DNA of 42,580 nucleotides from Chthoniobacter flavus (GTDB taxonomy: Bacteria > Verrucomicrobiota > Verrucomicrobiia > Chthoniobacterales > Chthoniobacteraceae). Shown piece after piece: positions 24,298-33,622 of the stretch. Every line of letters starts with the position of its first letter. Position 1 is the stretch's first letter. The notes below the pieces were generated by a model. It did not search any database. It was not told the origin of the DNA and was given only the letters and a program-made list of their open reading frames with translations. A program made the translations under genes and the position numbers. The stretch covers positions 1 through 42,580 of the forward strand of contig CAMAUX010000048.1 of assembly GCA_945861435.1 (NCBI GenBank), in the 5' to 3' direction.

Positions 24298-25039
24298 CCC
24301 CCTTCCTTCGGGACCACTGGCGCTACTCTCAAGCGCCGCCCTCGCCGCGCTCTCGCTCCTCCTTCCACCGCACTGCTCCCACTGCCTCAGCGACACCCTC
24401 CCCGGCGCACACCTCTGCAAGGACTGCCTCGCCGAGGCTCCCAAAATCTGCGCCCCGTTCTGCCAACGCTGCTCGCAACCCTTCGCCGGCCTTATCGAAA
24501 CCCCCTTCCGCTGCCCCAACTGCCGCAGCCGCCGCATCCACTTCACCTGCGCAGTCTCCGCTTACAGGAACCGCGGCCTCGTGCGGGAATGCATCCACCG
24601 CTTCAAGTACATGCGCGCATTCCATCTACGCCATCCCCTCGCCCACTGGCTGCTGGAAGCCTTCGAGGACCCTCGCCTCCAAAACCCGCGGCCCGACTTC
24701 CTGATCCCCGTCCCACTGCATCCGGTCCGCAAACGCGAAAGGCAGTTCAATCAGGCCGAAGAGCTCGCACACCTCGTCGCCCCGGCACTCCAGACGCCCG
24801 TGGCCACAGCGCTTCTGCGTCTCCGCAACACCTCCACCCAAACGCGACTCGACCGCACAGCCCGCATGGAAAACTTGCGCGGTGCCTTCGCCGTGCGTCA
24901 GGATCAACAAGTGCGGCACCAACACCTTGTGCTCATCGACGACGTCCTCACCACCGGCTCCACGGTGGATGAGTGCGCACGAATCCTGCGCCGCGCAGGG
25001 GCCCGCTCCGTGCGCGTGGCCACCGTGGCGCGCGCCTGA
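24221..25039 (+). CDS. ComF-family phosphoribosyltransferase-like protein
   Basis: 272 aa from ATG 24221, which overlaps the CPBP gene by 77 bp; a GTG at 24191 would overlap more and the conserved part starts only near PPHCSHC. The N terminus has a zinc ribbon (CSHC, CKDC, CQRC, CPNC pairs), followed by a type I phosphoribosyltransferase fold with PVPLHPVRKRERQFNQAEEL and the PRPP loop LIDDVLTTGSTVDEC. ComF proteins take part in DNA uptake or recombination in some bacteria; elsewhere the role is unknown. accD begins 18 bp downstream. Confidence 0.9.
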   Translation: MRNTGSSEKKDGTTAPTTPPEPQSADPLPSGPLALLSSAALAALSLLLPPHCSHCLSDTLPGAHLCKDCLAEAPKICAPFCQRCSQPFAGLIETPFRCPNCRSRRIHFTCAVSAYRNRGLVRECIHRFKYMRAFHLRHPLAHWLLEAFEDPRLQNPRPDFLIPVPLHPVRKRERQFNQAEELAHLVAPALQTPVATALLRLRNTSTQTRLDRTARMENLRGAFAVRQDQQVRHQHLVLIDDVLTTGSTVDECARILRRAGARSVRVATVARA

Positions 25040-25057
25040 ACCAACAACACCTTTCCC

Positions 25058-25897
25058 ATGGGCATCTTTTCCAAACCCTCCTTCACCTCAGAAAAGAAAC
25101 GCGATGTCCCCGAGGGCCTGTGGCAGAAGTGCCCGAGTTGCTCCGAGGTCATCCACAATCTCGAACTCATCCAGAACCTGCTCGTCTGCCCCAAATGCCA
25201 GCACCATTTCAACCTCGCAGCCGGTGAGCGCATCCTTCAACTCGCCGACCCAAACTCCTTCACTGAGCACGACGCAGACCTCATCTCCGTCGACACCCTC
25301 AAGTTCACCGGCATGGCCAGCTACATCGACCGGCTCAAAAGCTACCAGAAGAAGACCGGCCTCAAAGACGCCGTCATCACCGGCGAATGCAAGATCCATG
25401 AACACCCAGTGGCCATCGCCGTCATGGACTTCTCCTTCATCGCAGCCACCATGGGCTCCGTTGTCGGCGAAAAAATCGCCCGCATCATCGAACACGCCAC
25501 TCGCCAGCGCATCCCTGTCATCATCCTCTCCGCCTCCGGTGGCGCACGCATGTACGAGGGCGTGCTGAGCCTCATGCAGATGGCCAAAACCTGCGGCGCG
25601 CTCGCACTCCATTCCAAGGCCCGCCTGCCCTACATCTCCATCCTCACCCACCCCACAACCGGCGGCGTCAGCGCCTCCTTCGCCACCGTGGGCGACATCA
25701 TCATCGCAGAACCCAAGGCCATGGTCGGCTTCGCCGGACCTCGCGTCATCCGCGAGACCACCCATCAGGACCTCCCTGCAGGCTTCCAAACCTCCGAGTT
25801 CCTCGAAGAACACGGATTGGTCGACATGATCGTTGCGCGCAAACAGTTGCGCGACACCCTCGGCCAACTCCTCTCCTACATCGCACCCGCAAGGTGA
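25058..25897 (+). CDS. accD: Acetyl-CoA carboxylase carboxyltransferase beta subunit
   Basis: 279 aa. The N-terminal zinc ribbon is CPSC and CPKC; the carboxyltransferase core includes MDFSFIAATMGSVVGEKI, SASGGARMYEGVLSLMQ and the late GFAGPRVIRET. AccD with AccA transfers carboxyl from biotin to acetyl-CoA, committing it to fatty acid synthesis. accA is not in the window. The gene directly precedes folC with a GTGA overlap, a common accD-folC order in bacteria. Confidence 0.96.
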   Translation: MGIFSKPSFTSEKKRDVPEGLWQKCPSCSEVIHNLELIQNLLVCPKCQHHFNLAAGERILQLADPNSFTEHDADLISVDTLKFTGMASYIDRLKSYQKKTGLKDAVITGECKIHEHPVAIAVMDFSFIAATMGSVVGEKIARIIEHATRQRIPVIILSASGGARMYEGVLSLMQMAKTCGALALHSKARLPYISILTHPTTGGVSASFATVGDIIIAEPKAMVGFAGPRVIRETTHQDLPAGFQTSEFLEEHGLVDMIVARKQLRDTLGQLLSYIAPAR

Positions 25898-27120
25898 ACG
25901 CCGCACAATCCCTGGACTGGCTCTACGCCTCCCAGCTCCACGGGATCAGACTCGGCCTCGACACCATCCACCGCCTCCTTTCAGGCCTCGGCGTCGACCT
26001 TCACTCCCCTGCCGCACCTCGCTTCCTCCACGTCGCAGGCACCAACGGCAAAGGCTCCGTCTGCGCGCTCCTCGCCGCCGCCCTCCGCAATTCCGGCCTC
26101 CGAACAGGCCTCTACACATCCCCCCACCTCGTCACCTTCCGCGAACGCATCCAGATCAACGGCGAACTCCTCCCGGAACACGGCCTCGCCAAAGGCCTCA
26201 CCAAAATCCGCGATCTCACCGACTCCTGGGATAGTGCTCCCACGTTCTTCGAGATCGTCACCGCACTCGCACTCGCCCATTTCCAAGAAAACGATGTCCA
26301 CGTCGCCGTCCTCGAGACCGGCTTGGGCGGGCGCCTCGACGCCACCAACGTCGTCACCCCAGCAGTCAGCGTCATCACCCCGATCGACCTCGATCACCAA
26401 GCATGGCTCGGCGACTCCCTCACCTCCATCGCCTCCGAAAAAGCCGGCATCTTCAAACCCGGCATCCCCGCAATCTCGGCTCCTCAACCCGAAGAAGCAG
26501 CACAGGCCCTGCGCCTCGCCGCCCTCCAACGCGGAGCTCCCATCGAGTTCATCACCCATCCTTATTCAGGCCCCGTCGGCCTCCAAGGCAGCCACCAGCC
26601 ATGGAACGCCGCGCTCGCAGCACGCGCCCTCGCCCTCTCGCAATTCCCCACATCCCCAAGCGCCATCGCCGAAGGCTTCCGCACAGTCCAATGGCCGGGC
26701 CGCTTCCACGCCGTCACCCCGCACCTCATCCTCGACGGCGCGCACAACCCGGCGGCCGCACACCGCCTCGCACTCACGTGGCGCGAAACCTTCGGCGATA
26801 CCGGCGCGACACTCATCCTCGCCATGATGCGCGACAAGGATGCCGCGGGCTTCTGCCGCGCCATCGCTCCGATCGCCACACGCATCCTCACCATCGGCGT
26901 CCAAAACGAACGCTCCCTGAGCGCCGAAGCCATGGCCACACTCTGGCGCGAAAACATTCCCCACATCCCCGCCACCCCCATGGATAGCCTTTCAGCCGCC
27001 CTCCAGCGCTCCACCTCCCACCCCGAACGCGCGCTCGTCACCGGAAGCCTCTTCCTCGTCGGCGAATCCCTTGTGGAAACAGGCATTCATGCGGCCTCCG
27101 GGGAACACGGATCCCAGTAG
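25894..27120 (+). CDS. folC: Folylpolyglutamate / dihydrofolate synthase
   Basis: 408 aa from a GTG that overlaps the accD stop (GTGA). The Mur-ligase ATP loop is VAGTNGKGSVCALL; YTSPHLVTFRERIQ, ETGLGGRLDATN and DGAHNPAA follow in order as expected. It adds glutamate to folates and, if bifunctional, to dihydropteroate. Fmt at 14300 uses a folate cofactor but is not linked transcriptionally. rpe converges on it after 83 bp. Confidence 0.95.
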   Translation: MNAAQSLDWLYASQLHGIRLGLDTIHRLLSGLGVDLHSPAAPRFLHVAGTNGKGSVCALLAAALRNSGLRTGLYTSPHLVTFRERIQINGELLPEHGLAKGLTKIRDLTDSWDSAPTFFEIVTALALAHFQENDVHVAVLETGLGGRLDATNVVTPAVSVITPIDLDHQAWLGDSLTSIASEKAGIFKPGIPAISAPQPEEAAQALRLAALQRGAPIEFITHPYSGPVGLQGSHQPWNAALAARALALSQFPTSPSAIAEGFRTVQWPGRFHAVTPHLILDGAHNPAAAHRLALTWRETFGDTGATLILAMMRDKDAAGFCRAIAPIATRILTIGVQNERSLSAEAMATLWRENIPHIPATPMDSLSAALQRSTSHPERALVTGSLFLVGESLVETGIHAASGEHGSQ

Positions 27121-27203
27121 CCCAGCCTCAGCCAGCCGGATCCAATAAGCTGGGGACTCCTTCCAAAGCTCTCCCGCAACAAGAACCCCGCACCCCGCAA
27201 GAC

Positions 27204-27863
27204 TTACAACAAGGCAGTGCGCAACTTGGCGATCACCGCCCCCATGTCGGGTGCGTTGAACGCATGCGTGCCCACCACCAAGGTGTCCGCACCGCTGCGC
27301 ATCGACAGCAAGCCCGTCTCACGGTTGATTCCCCCATCCACCTCGATCCGGTAGGAAAGCCCCAGACGCGCACGCGCCTCCGCCGCAGCCTCCACCTTGG
27401 CCATCATCTCAGTCATGAACGGTTGCCCCCCAAATCCAGGCACCACCGTCATCACCAACAGCAAATCAATCCGATGCAGAAACGGCTCCACCGCCTCAAA
27501 CGGAGTCGCAGGCCGCAGCGAAATCCCGCACCGGCACCCAGCCTTGCGGATCGCCGCCAGCGTCCCGGCCACGTCGTGCTGCGCCTCCACATGCACCGTG
27601 ATGACACTGGCTACCGATGTGAACCGCGGAAAATAGTGATCCGGACGCTCCACCATCAGATGCACGTCCAGCGGGATCGTCGACACCTTCGCCACAGCCT
27701 CCACAAACGCCGGCCCGAAGGAGATGTTATCCACAAAGTGACCGTCCATCACGTCGCAGTGCAGCCAGTCTGAACCGGACTCCTGCGCACGCCGCACCTC
27801 CTCGTGCAACCTTCCAAAGTCACATGCCAAAAGCGACGGAGCGATCACGAGAGGTGGTTTCAT
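27204..27863 (-). CDS. rpe: Ribulose-phosphate 3-epimerase
   Basis: 219 aa from ATG 27863, with aggag 12 bases upstream; an ORF start 14 codons earlier is not like the family. TIM-barrel motifs: IAPSLLACDFGRL, HCDVMDGHFVDNISFGP (metal ligands), DVHLMVE, VVPGFGGQPF and VDGGINRET. It interconverts ribulose-5-P and xylulose-5-P in the pentose phosphate pathway. It is preceded, 46 bp upstream on the same strand, by the MgtE-like gene. Confidence 0.96.
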   Translation of the reverse strand: MKPPLVIAPSLLACDFGRLHEEVRRAQESGSDWLHCDVMDGHFVDNISFGPAFVEAVAKVSTIPLDVHLMVERPDHYFPRFTSVASVITVHVEAQHDVAGTLAAIRKAGCRCGISLRPATPFEAVEPFLHRIDLLLVMTVVPGFGGQPFMTEMMAKVEAAAEARARLGLSYRIEVDGGINRETGLLSMRSGADTLVVGTHAFNAPDMGAVIAKLRTALL

Positions 27864-27909
27864 GAATGATGCCCGTCTCCTACGGCAAACCCCGAAGGGC
27901 TTCAACCCC

Positions 27910-28887
27910 TTAGAGAAGCCAATGCGCCAGCGAAAAGTACAACAGCAGCGTCAGCACATCCGTGCATCCCAGCGTCACAGGCCCCGCCGCAATCTTCGGA
28001 TCCCACTTCAACGCATGCACAACCGCAGGCACCACCAACCCCGACAAACACGCAATCACCACCGCCCCCACCACGCTCAACCCCACCACCCCCGCAGCAG
28101 CTCCCTCCCCCCTCCACATCCACACCACCCCAAAAACCACAGCCCCGCACGCCACCCCGAGCAACAACGCCGCCCCCAACTCCCTCCCCACCGCCAGCCA
28201 AAACCAGCGCAGCGTCGGATTGCTGCTGCGCAGACTCTGCAGCGTCAGCGTCATCGACTGGATACTCACCGATTCCGCAAGCGCCAGCACCAACGCCAGA
28301 AAAACCGACACCACAAGCGCCCGCGCCAGCGTCGCCTCAAATGCCCCCGCCAAAAGCGCGCACACCGTCCCACTCCCAATCGTCGAGAGCAGCCACGGAA
28401 ACCGATACAAAAACGCCCGCCACGGCGATGCACCACGCACCTGCGACACGCGAAAGCCAATGGACTCAAACAACTCATCCCCGCGCTGCGGCTCCTCACT
28501 CTCCATCACCTCCGCTGCGAACACCCCGACGTCCACCACACCCACCACCCGCCGCCCCTCATCCACCACGGGCAACGCGAAAAACCGGTGCAGGACGAAG
28601 ATATCGCACGCATCCAACAACGTCGCACGCTGCGGCACCGCCACCACCCGCCTCATCATCACCTGATCCAGCTCCGTCTCCAGCGCAGATGTCAGCAACC
28701 GCCGCGCAGGCAGCACTCCCACCAGACGCGCCTCCTCATCCACCACGTAAAAATAAATAATCCGATCTCCCACCCCCTTTTCCCGAATCGCCCGGAGCGC
28801 ATCCCCAATGGTCATCCCCGCCCGCAATAGCGGAAAATCCGCGCGGGCAAACTCGATCACGGGACGCTGGAACTGTTCTTTATCCAA
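27910..28887 (-). CDS. MgtE-like divalent cation transporter (CBS pair plus membrane domain, no N domain)
   Basis: About 325 aa from a TTG at 28887; a longer frame to another TTG at 28944 is possible and the start is uncertain. Residues ~10-130 form a CBS-domain pair (two VVDE...VGV units: YVVDEEARLVGVLP and LPVVDEGRRVVGVVDV). Then comes the MgtE/SLC41 membrane domain, starting YRFPWLLSTIGSGTV and ending in a Gly/Val-rich helix set. The MgtE N domain normally in front of the CBS pair is absent, as in some shorter MgtE relatives. Mg2+ or another divalent cation is the likely substrate, by family only. It reads toward rpe. Confidence 0.8.
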   Translation of the reverse strand: MDKEQFQRPVIEFARADFPLLRAGMTIGDALRAIREKGVGDRIIYFYVVDEEARLVGVLPARRLLTSALETELDQVMMRRVVAVPQRATLLDACDIFVLHRFFALPVVDEGRRVVGVVDVGVFAAEVMESEEPQRGDELFESIGFRVSQVRGASPWRAFLYRFPWLLSTIGSGTVCALLAGAFEATLARALVVSVFLALVLALAESVSIQSMTLTLQSLRSSNPTLRWFWLAVGRELGAALLLGVACGAVVFGVVWMWRGEGAAAGVVGLSVVGAVVIACLSGLVVPAVVHALKWDPKIAAGPVTLGCTDVLTLLLYFSLAHWLL

Positions 28888-29048
28888 GGAGGGGGATGGT
28901 GCGGATGCAAAACACCATCCAACAACTCCCAGTTCACACACCAACCAGTCCAGCGGGAATCCTCACACCAGCCCCGAGCGGTACACCCTGCGACCTCCCA
29001 ACATCCTCCGCAAGATTACCCAGATATACCGCAACGAGCCAGACCGAC

Positions 29049-29336
29049 CTATCCACCCACCAGCAGACCAATCCTCTCAGCCAGTTCAAAGTCAGCCTCC
29101 GTCAGCCCTCCCTCGCTGTGCGTCGAAAGCACAAGCCTCACCTTGTTGTACCGAATGTCCATGTCCGGATGATGCTCCTGCTCCTCCGCAATCTCCGCCA
29201 CGCTGTTCACGAAATCGATCGCCCCTTGAAAATCCTCAAACTCGAACAACCGCTCAATCCCCTTCTTATCCAAGTCCCATTCGGGCACCCGCTTCAGCCA
29301 CTCCTTGATATCCTGCGAATCCAAAAGTTGTTTCAT
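29049..29336 (-). CDS. 4a-hydroxytetrahydrobiopterin dehydratase (PCD/DCoH family)
   Basis: 95 aa from ATG 29336, with aaggg eight bases upstream; a longer open frame lies in low-complexity sequence. The family signature is EEQEHHPDMDIRYNKV (the active-site histidines), preceded by WDLDKKGIERLFEF. It dehydrates the carbinolamine made by aromatic amino acid hydroxylases or acts in pterin recycling. No hydroxylase is nearby. Downstream, 161 bp separate it from the MgtE-like gene; the repeat at 29418-29473 lies 81 bp upstream of its start. Confidence 0.93.
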   Translation of the reverse strand: MKQLLDSQDIKEWLKRVPEWDLDKKGIERLFEFEDFQGAIDFVNSVAEIAEEQEHHPDMDIRYNKVRLVLSTHSEGGLTEADFELAERIGLLVGG

Positions 29337-29774
29337 AAGATTTACCCTTCCGATTTCCCCATTCCCTGCCATTCCCCGCCACTTTCTGCAACACCCTGAC
29401 CAACCATAAAAAAGTTTCCACCACCCCACCACCCCACCACGCCATCACGCCACCACGCCATCACGCCATCACCCACCTCCGCTGATGATGGCAGGAAGGA
29501 CAATCACTGGGCGGATGGACGCCATTTCCCCATCCCCACTTTTCCCGACCACACCGCTCCCCGCCCCCCCGATCCACAAATGATCCTCATTTTCCTCAAA
29601 CGAGGAGCAGCGAAGGCAGCTCCCATTCACAGTCCGCTCCTCCAAAAAACAATCGACCTTGCCGCTTCAGGCGGCCGTGTGTAGAGAGTCGAAAAAGCCC
29701 GGCAGCCAGGCCAAACCAACCGCCTGCCCCCAATCGTCAGTCAACCCCCAGCCTCCTCCCCGCCTCTTTTTCTT
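29337..29774. other. Divergent intergenic region between the pterin dehydratase gene and cysK
   Basis: 438 bp without a supported gene. It contains an octamer tandem repeat (29418-29473) and a small hairpin gccgcttcaggcggc at 29661-29675 about 100 bp before cysK; neither matches a riboswitch class I know. Both genes start outward from here, so both promoters must be in it, but no -10/-35 pair could be picked with confidence in this C-rich sequence. Confidence 0.6.
29418..29473. repeat. Seven tandem 8-bp units, cca(c/t)cac(c/g)
   Basis: Seven contiguous 8-mers: two ccaccacc, then ccaccacg, ccatcacg, ccaccacg, ccatcacg, ccatcacc. Only two positions vary, C/T at the fourth and C/G at the eighth. 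No spacers, so it is not a CRISPR. Length is not a codon multiple and it lies outside any gene. Confidence 0.85.
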
Positions 29775-30758
29775 ATGGGTCACATCTACAACAACATCGT
29801 CGAAACAGTGGGCCGCACCCCGCTCGTACGCCTCAACAGGGTCACCGCCGGCCTCGAAGCCACCATCGCCCTCAAGTGCGAATTCTTCAACCCGCTCGGC
29901 AGCGTCAAGGACCGTATCGGCGCGGCCATGATCGAAGACGCCGAGAAGCGCGGCATCCTCAAACCGGACACCGTCATCGTCGAGCCCACCAGCGGCAACA
30001 CGGGCATCGCCCTCGCATTTGTGGCGGCTGCCAAGGGCTACAAACTCATCCTCACCATGCCCGAGACCATGTCGCTCGAGCGCCGCACTCTCCTCGCCAT
30101 GCTTGGCGCCAAGCTCGTCCTCACTCCCGGTGCCGAAGGCATGAAGGGCGCCATCGCACGGGCTGAGGAACTCGTCAAAAACACGCCCAACGCTTGGATG
30201 CCACAGCAGTTCAACAACCCAGCCAACCCCGAAGTCCACCAGCGTACAACCGCTGAGGAAATCTGGGCGGACACCGACGGCAAGGTCGACATCTTTGTCG
30301 CCGCTGTCGGCACCGGCGGCACCATCACAGGCTGCTGCGAGGTCATCAAACCCCGCAGGCCGGGCTTTCAAGCCATCGCCGTGGAGCCAAAGGATTCACC
30401 CGTCATCTCCCAGACCCTCGCCGGTGAACCCGTCAAGCCCGGCCCACACAAGATCCAGGGCACAGGTGCTGGCTTCGTCCCCAACAACCTCCACCTCAAG
30501 AACGAGCAGGGGCAGGCGCAGATCACCGAGTGCGTCCAGGTCAGCAACGACGACGCCTTCGCCATGGCCCGACGCCTCGCCAAGGAAGAGGGCCTTCTCG
30601 TCGGCATCAGCACCGGAGCCAACGTCTGGGCCGCCATCGAAATCGCCAAGCGCCCCGAAAACAAAGGCAAACTCATCGTAACAATCGCCTGCTCCACCGG
30701 CGAACGCTACCTCTCCACCGCACTCGCAGCCGACGCCCGCGCCGAAGTCGGCGCCTGA
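29775..30758 (+). CDS. cysK: Cysteine synthase A (O-acetylserine sulfhydrylase)
   Basis: 327 aa. PLP lysine K45 in [16 protein letters not shown], the phosphate/substrate loop [12 protein letters not shown], and GTGGTITGC are all present, as is the C-terminal STGERYLST. It makes cysteine from O-acetylserine and sulfide. The leader has only a pyrimidine tract (tctttttctt) before ATG and no Shine-Dalgarno. It stands alone, followed by a strong terminator. Serine acetyltransferase is not in the window. Confidence 0.96.
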   Translation: MGHIYNNIVETVGRTPLVRLNRVTAGLEATIALKCEFFNPLGSVKDRIGAAMIEDAEKRGILKPDTVIVEPTSGNTGIALAFVAAAKGYKLILTMPETMSLERRTLLAMLGAKLVLTPGAEGMKGAIARAEELVKNTPNAWMPQQFNNPANPEVHQRTTAEEIWADTDGKVDIFVAAVGTGGTITGCCEVIKPRRPGFQAIAVEPKDSPVISQTLAGEPVKPGPHKIQGTGAGFVPNNLHLKNEQGQAQITECVQVSNDDAFAMARRLAKEEGLLVGISTGANVWAAIEIAKRPENKGKLIVTIACSTGERYLSTALAADARAEVGA

Positions 30759-30814
30759 GGCTCTTCGCCTCTCCCGTAGATCGGCTGCCAGAAACACACA
30801 TTCCGCATCTTACT

Positions 30815-30852
30815 GCGGCGCGCTCCACCAACAGCGGGGCGCGCCGCTTTTT
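30815..30852 (+). terminator. Rho-independent terminator after cysK
   Basis: A perfect 9-bp GC stem (gcggcgcgc / gcgcgccgc) followed immediately by tttttatttc, 56 bp after the cysK stop. It is the clearest intrinsic terminator in the window and also separates cysK from the convergent thioredoxin-fold gene. Confidence 0.92.
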
Positions 30853-30868
30853 ATTTCCCCTTCAGGGC

Positions 30869-31909
30869 TCAGAGCTCCCGCAACAACTGCCGCGCCATCT
30901 TCGCGGGCTCGTTAAGCGCCGAGATCGAGCGCAGACGGCCCTTCGGGTCGAGCATCCACGCACTCGGCGCGCTGTTCACACCCAGTGAACGCACAGCACG
31001 CCCCTCCCATCCCATCCCGTCAAAGCCCACGCGCCAGTGCACACCAGCACCTGCCAGCATCGCTTCCACAGGCTCAGGCCTCGCATCCAAACTCACCCCC
31101 ACAACCACCAACTCCGGAACCTCAGCCGCTGCCTTCTTCAACGTTTCCACCGCCTCCGACGTGTAGGGCGCAAACAGTCCGAAGAAAAACAACACCACCA
31201 CCCGTCCTCGCAAATTCTCCACTTGGAACCTCTTCCCATTCAACCCAGTGAGTTCCAGCCCCAGCGGTTTGCCCAGCAAGTCCAGACGCCGGAAATCGTC
31301 CGCAATCCGCGCTCGCATCTCGTCACCCCTCGCCAGTTGCTGCGCCTCTCCCAACAACCCCCTCATGGTCTTGGGTTGCTCAGGATATAGCCCCGCCATC
31401 TCCACCAGCAGCGCCGCAAGCCGCCGATCCTCAGGATGCCTCTTCGCAAACTGCTTCACCGCGCCCAGCAGGGCTTCCCGGCGCTCGGCGTCCCCCGGCC
31501 GGTAAAGCCGCATCTGCATCGCCAACTTCGCAAACTCCACCTCCACTTTCTGCGCTCCCACCGCCTTCCGATCGAGCTCTTCAAAAATCCGCTCCGCCTC
31601 CCCTAACGATCCCGGACTGCCCGTCAAATCCGACTGAATCTGCAGCATGCGCGCAAGACGCATACCAGCCTCAAAAGCACGCTGATCTTCCGGGGCGCTC
31701 TCCAAAAACTTTCGGAGAGCCTGCTCCTGCTTTCTCAAGTGACTCAGGATCGCCTCGGCCGCCTTGCCCTGCTCCTGCAACGCCTCGCCCGGACCGGCAT
31801 CCAAACTCAGGACCTGCCTCCACAACTCCTCTGCCGTCTCTGCCACCGCCATCGGCGCAAGGGCGTAACACAGCACAAGCATCCAAAAGACAATCATCCG
31901 CGAACGCAT
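30869..31909 (-). CDS. Exported thioredoxin-fold protein lacking the CxxC motif
   Basis: 346 aa from ATG 31909, giving a signal peptide (MIVFWMLVLCYALAPM, then AVAETA). The middle ~190 residues are helical and Arg/Glu/Ala-rich, perhaps TPR-like. The C-terminal ~140 residues are TlpA/AhpC-like: LELTGLNGKRFQVENLRGRV read in two parts, then VVLFFFGLFAPYTSEAVETL. At the place where TlpA has WCxxC, this protein has FAPYTSE, so it has no redox cysteines and no disulfide chemistry is expected. It converges on cysK. Function unknown; an adhesive or scaffolding role is a guess. Confidence 0.8.
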   Translation of the reverse strand: MRSRMIVFWMLVLCYALAPMAVAETAEELWRQVLSLDAGPGEALQEQGKAAEAILSHLRKQEQALRKFLESAPEDQRAFEAGMRLARMLQIQSDLTGSPGSLGEAERIFEELDRKAVGAQKVEVEFAKLAMQMRLYRPGDAERREALLGAVKQFAKRHPEDRRLAALLVEMAGLYPEQPKTMRGLLGEAQQLARGDEMRARIADDFRRLDLLGKPLGLELTGLNGKRFQVENLRGRVVVLFFFGLFAPYTSEAVETLKKAAAEVPELVVVGVSLDARPEPVEAMLAGAGVHWRVGFDGMGWEGRAVRSLGVNSAPSAWMLDPKGRLRSISALNEPAKMARQLLREL

Positions 31910-32019
31910 CCACCGACGCTTGTCCAAACGACACCACTTGGCAAGACCCACACCGACACGCCCCCACCAACCCACCTCCACTCAACCTCCACTCAACCTC
32001 CTCCCCCGCCCTTCATCCA

Positions 32020-33015
32020 TCACCCCCGCCGCCTCCCCCTTCCCTGCATCCCCCCTCCGCGGTCCTCAGCAACGATCGTCGCGTACAGCGGCCGATGATC
32101 ACTCCCTCGATTCCAATCCGGCCCCCGATACACCCGCGCCCCTCCACGCACCACCTCCGGCCAAAGCCCACGGCTCACCAAAAGATAATCAATCCGCGAA
32201 TACAAATCCGCCGCCCGCCAGTAGTGCGTCCACCGATCCCCCACCGCATCCTGCGCCCACAAGTCCGACATCCGCCCCGCGCTCCCTCGGACTCCAACGA
32301 TCTCCTGAAACCCAGGCTCGTTCTTGGCCTCATTGAAATCCCCGTAACACAACAGGTTCACCTCCGGATCCGCCTCCAAAATCCCATCCAAATGCACCCG
32401 TAGCAAATGCGCTTCATGCCTCCGGATCAATGCCTCCCCCTCCGATGCCGCAAGCTTCGACTTCAAGTGCGCCCCCACCACCCGCAACCGATACCCACTC
32501 CCCATCTCCACCGTCACATCGAGAAATCCCCTGCGCACTTTCTGCACAGAACCCGCCAGCGTGTAATCCACCTCCCTCGCCGAATCACGGGCCACCACCG
32601 GAAACCGACTCAGCAACGCCAAATGCCGGTCCGGATCCGGCCCATCCACGTACTCCGCGCTCTCGTACTTCAATCCCACCGCCGCAAGTCGCCCCTGAAA
32701 ATCCGCCCACAACTTCGCTGACCCCATTTCACATACTCCAAGAATATCAGGTCTGATCTCCGAAATAATCCGAATCAACACCGCCATCTCCTGCTCAGAC
32801 TTCGGTCGCGCACGCCGCCCACCCTCTGCCACCTGATCCTCCCCCACATAGTTCTCCAAGTTATAATGGCAGAACACCACCGCGGGCGGAACCGCCCCAA
32901 AAACGGCAAAGCCGAAAACCGCACACGCGCAGAGGAGCCCCACCCAGACACGCCAAAACCGCCAAGAACGCCCCAACTCCGTTTTCACAGCATGCCAATG
33001 ACACGAAGGCTTCAT
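32020..33015 (-). CDS. Exported endonuclease/exonuclease/phosphatase (EEP) family protein
   Basis: 331 aa from ATG 33015 with a hydrophobic N-terminal segment (VWVGLLCACAVFGFAVFGAV), either signal peptide or anchor. EEP metal and catalytic positions: CHYNLENY, ILGVCEMG, HLKSKL, CYGDFNEAKNE, RIDYLLVS and a terminal GSDHRPLYA. The family hydrolyses phosphodiesters (DNases, phospholipases, inositol phosphatases); the substrate cannot be told. It lies 110 bp upstream of the thioredoxin-fold gene on the same strand. The last ~14 residues are Gly/Arg-rich. Confidence 0.88.
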   Translation of the reverse strand: MKPSCHWHAVKTELGRSWRFWRVWVGLLCACAVFGFAVFGAVPPAVVFCHYNLENYVGEDQVAEGGRRARPKSEQEMAVLIRIISEIRPDILGVCEMGSAKLWADFQGRLAAVGLKYESAEYVDGPDPDRHLALLSRFPVVARDSAREVDYTLAGSVQKVRRGFLDVTVEMGSGYRLRVVGAHLKSKLAASEGEALIRRHEAHLLRVHLDGILEADPEVNLLCYGDFNEAKNEPGFQEIVGVRGSAGRMSDLWAQDAVGDRWTHYWRAADLYSRIDYLLVSRGLWPEVVRGGARVYRGPDWNRGSDHRPLYATIVAEDRGGGMQGRGRRRG

Positions 33016-33244
33016 GCACAGTCCCCCAACCCCTCCAACCAAACAACTTGATCAATCGACCACGACGCACCCCATGGATCGCCATGGCTACCATGGCAAA
33101 GACCAAATTATTGACCCTGTTGGTGCCCGACCACGCGAAAGACACCCAAAGACTCCCTCCGAAACCCGACAAAACAAACCAACCAAAACCAACGGAGCAA
33201 AACCATCACCCCAGCCACACTGACCTAATGACTTAATTAATGAC

Positions 33245-33622
33245 CTAAGAATGCGCCGTCTTAGTCTCCTCAGGCTTCGCCGCCTGAGTTCCACCCTGAG
33301 GCACGCTCTCCGCAACTCCGTGCCCGGAAGGATGATGCCCATCATGCCCATCATGCCCTGCATGAGCCGAATGACCTGAATGCGAAGGATCTTCCGTCCG
33401 CGTCTCCTGATAACGCGACTGATCCAACCGCGACGCATCACTCACCGGATGCGTCACTTCCCGCTCAAAATCGTCCTTCGCCTTGCTGAACTCTTTCACC
33501 GCCTGCCCAAGCCCACGCGCAAGCTCAGGAAGTTTCTTCGCCCCAAACAACAGCAGGACGATCACCAAAATGATGATCAGATCAGGACCCGCAAGGTTGA
33601 AGAAGGAGGCGAGGGAGTTCAT
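33245..33622 (-). CDS. tatA: TatA/Hcf106-type twin-arginine translocase subunit with a His-rich tail
   Basis: 125 aa. One N-terminal membrane helix ([15 protein letters not shown]) followed by the TatA hinge and amphipathic helix [20 protein letters not shown], which is diagnostic. The tail is unusual: residues 81-101 contain eight histidines, mostly every third residue (H81, H84, H87, H90, H93, H96, H97, H101), then a Gln/Lys/Glu-rich end. A normal TatA tail is acidic and disordered but not His-rich. tatB/tatC are not adjacent. Several proteins encoded nearby carry Sec-type signal peptides; I did not see a twin-arginine substrate. Confidence 0.92.
   Translation of the reverse strand: MNSLASFFNLAGPDLIIILVIVLLLFGAKKLPELARGLGQAVKEFSKAKDDFEREVTHPVSDASRLDQSRYQETRTEDPSHSGHSAHAGHDGHDGHHPSGHGVAESVPQGGTQAAKPEETKTAHS

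Noticed and set aside
29418-29473. CRISPR-like array
   Set aside because: Units are 8 bp and contiguous, with no spacers.
29661-29675. Riboswitch upstream of cysK
   Set aside because: Only a short 5-bp hairpin; no match to the SAM or SAH aptamer consensus that I could see.
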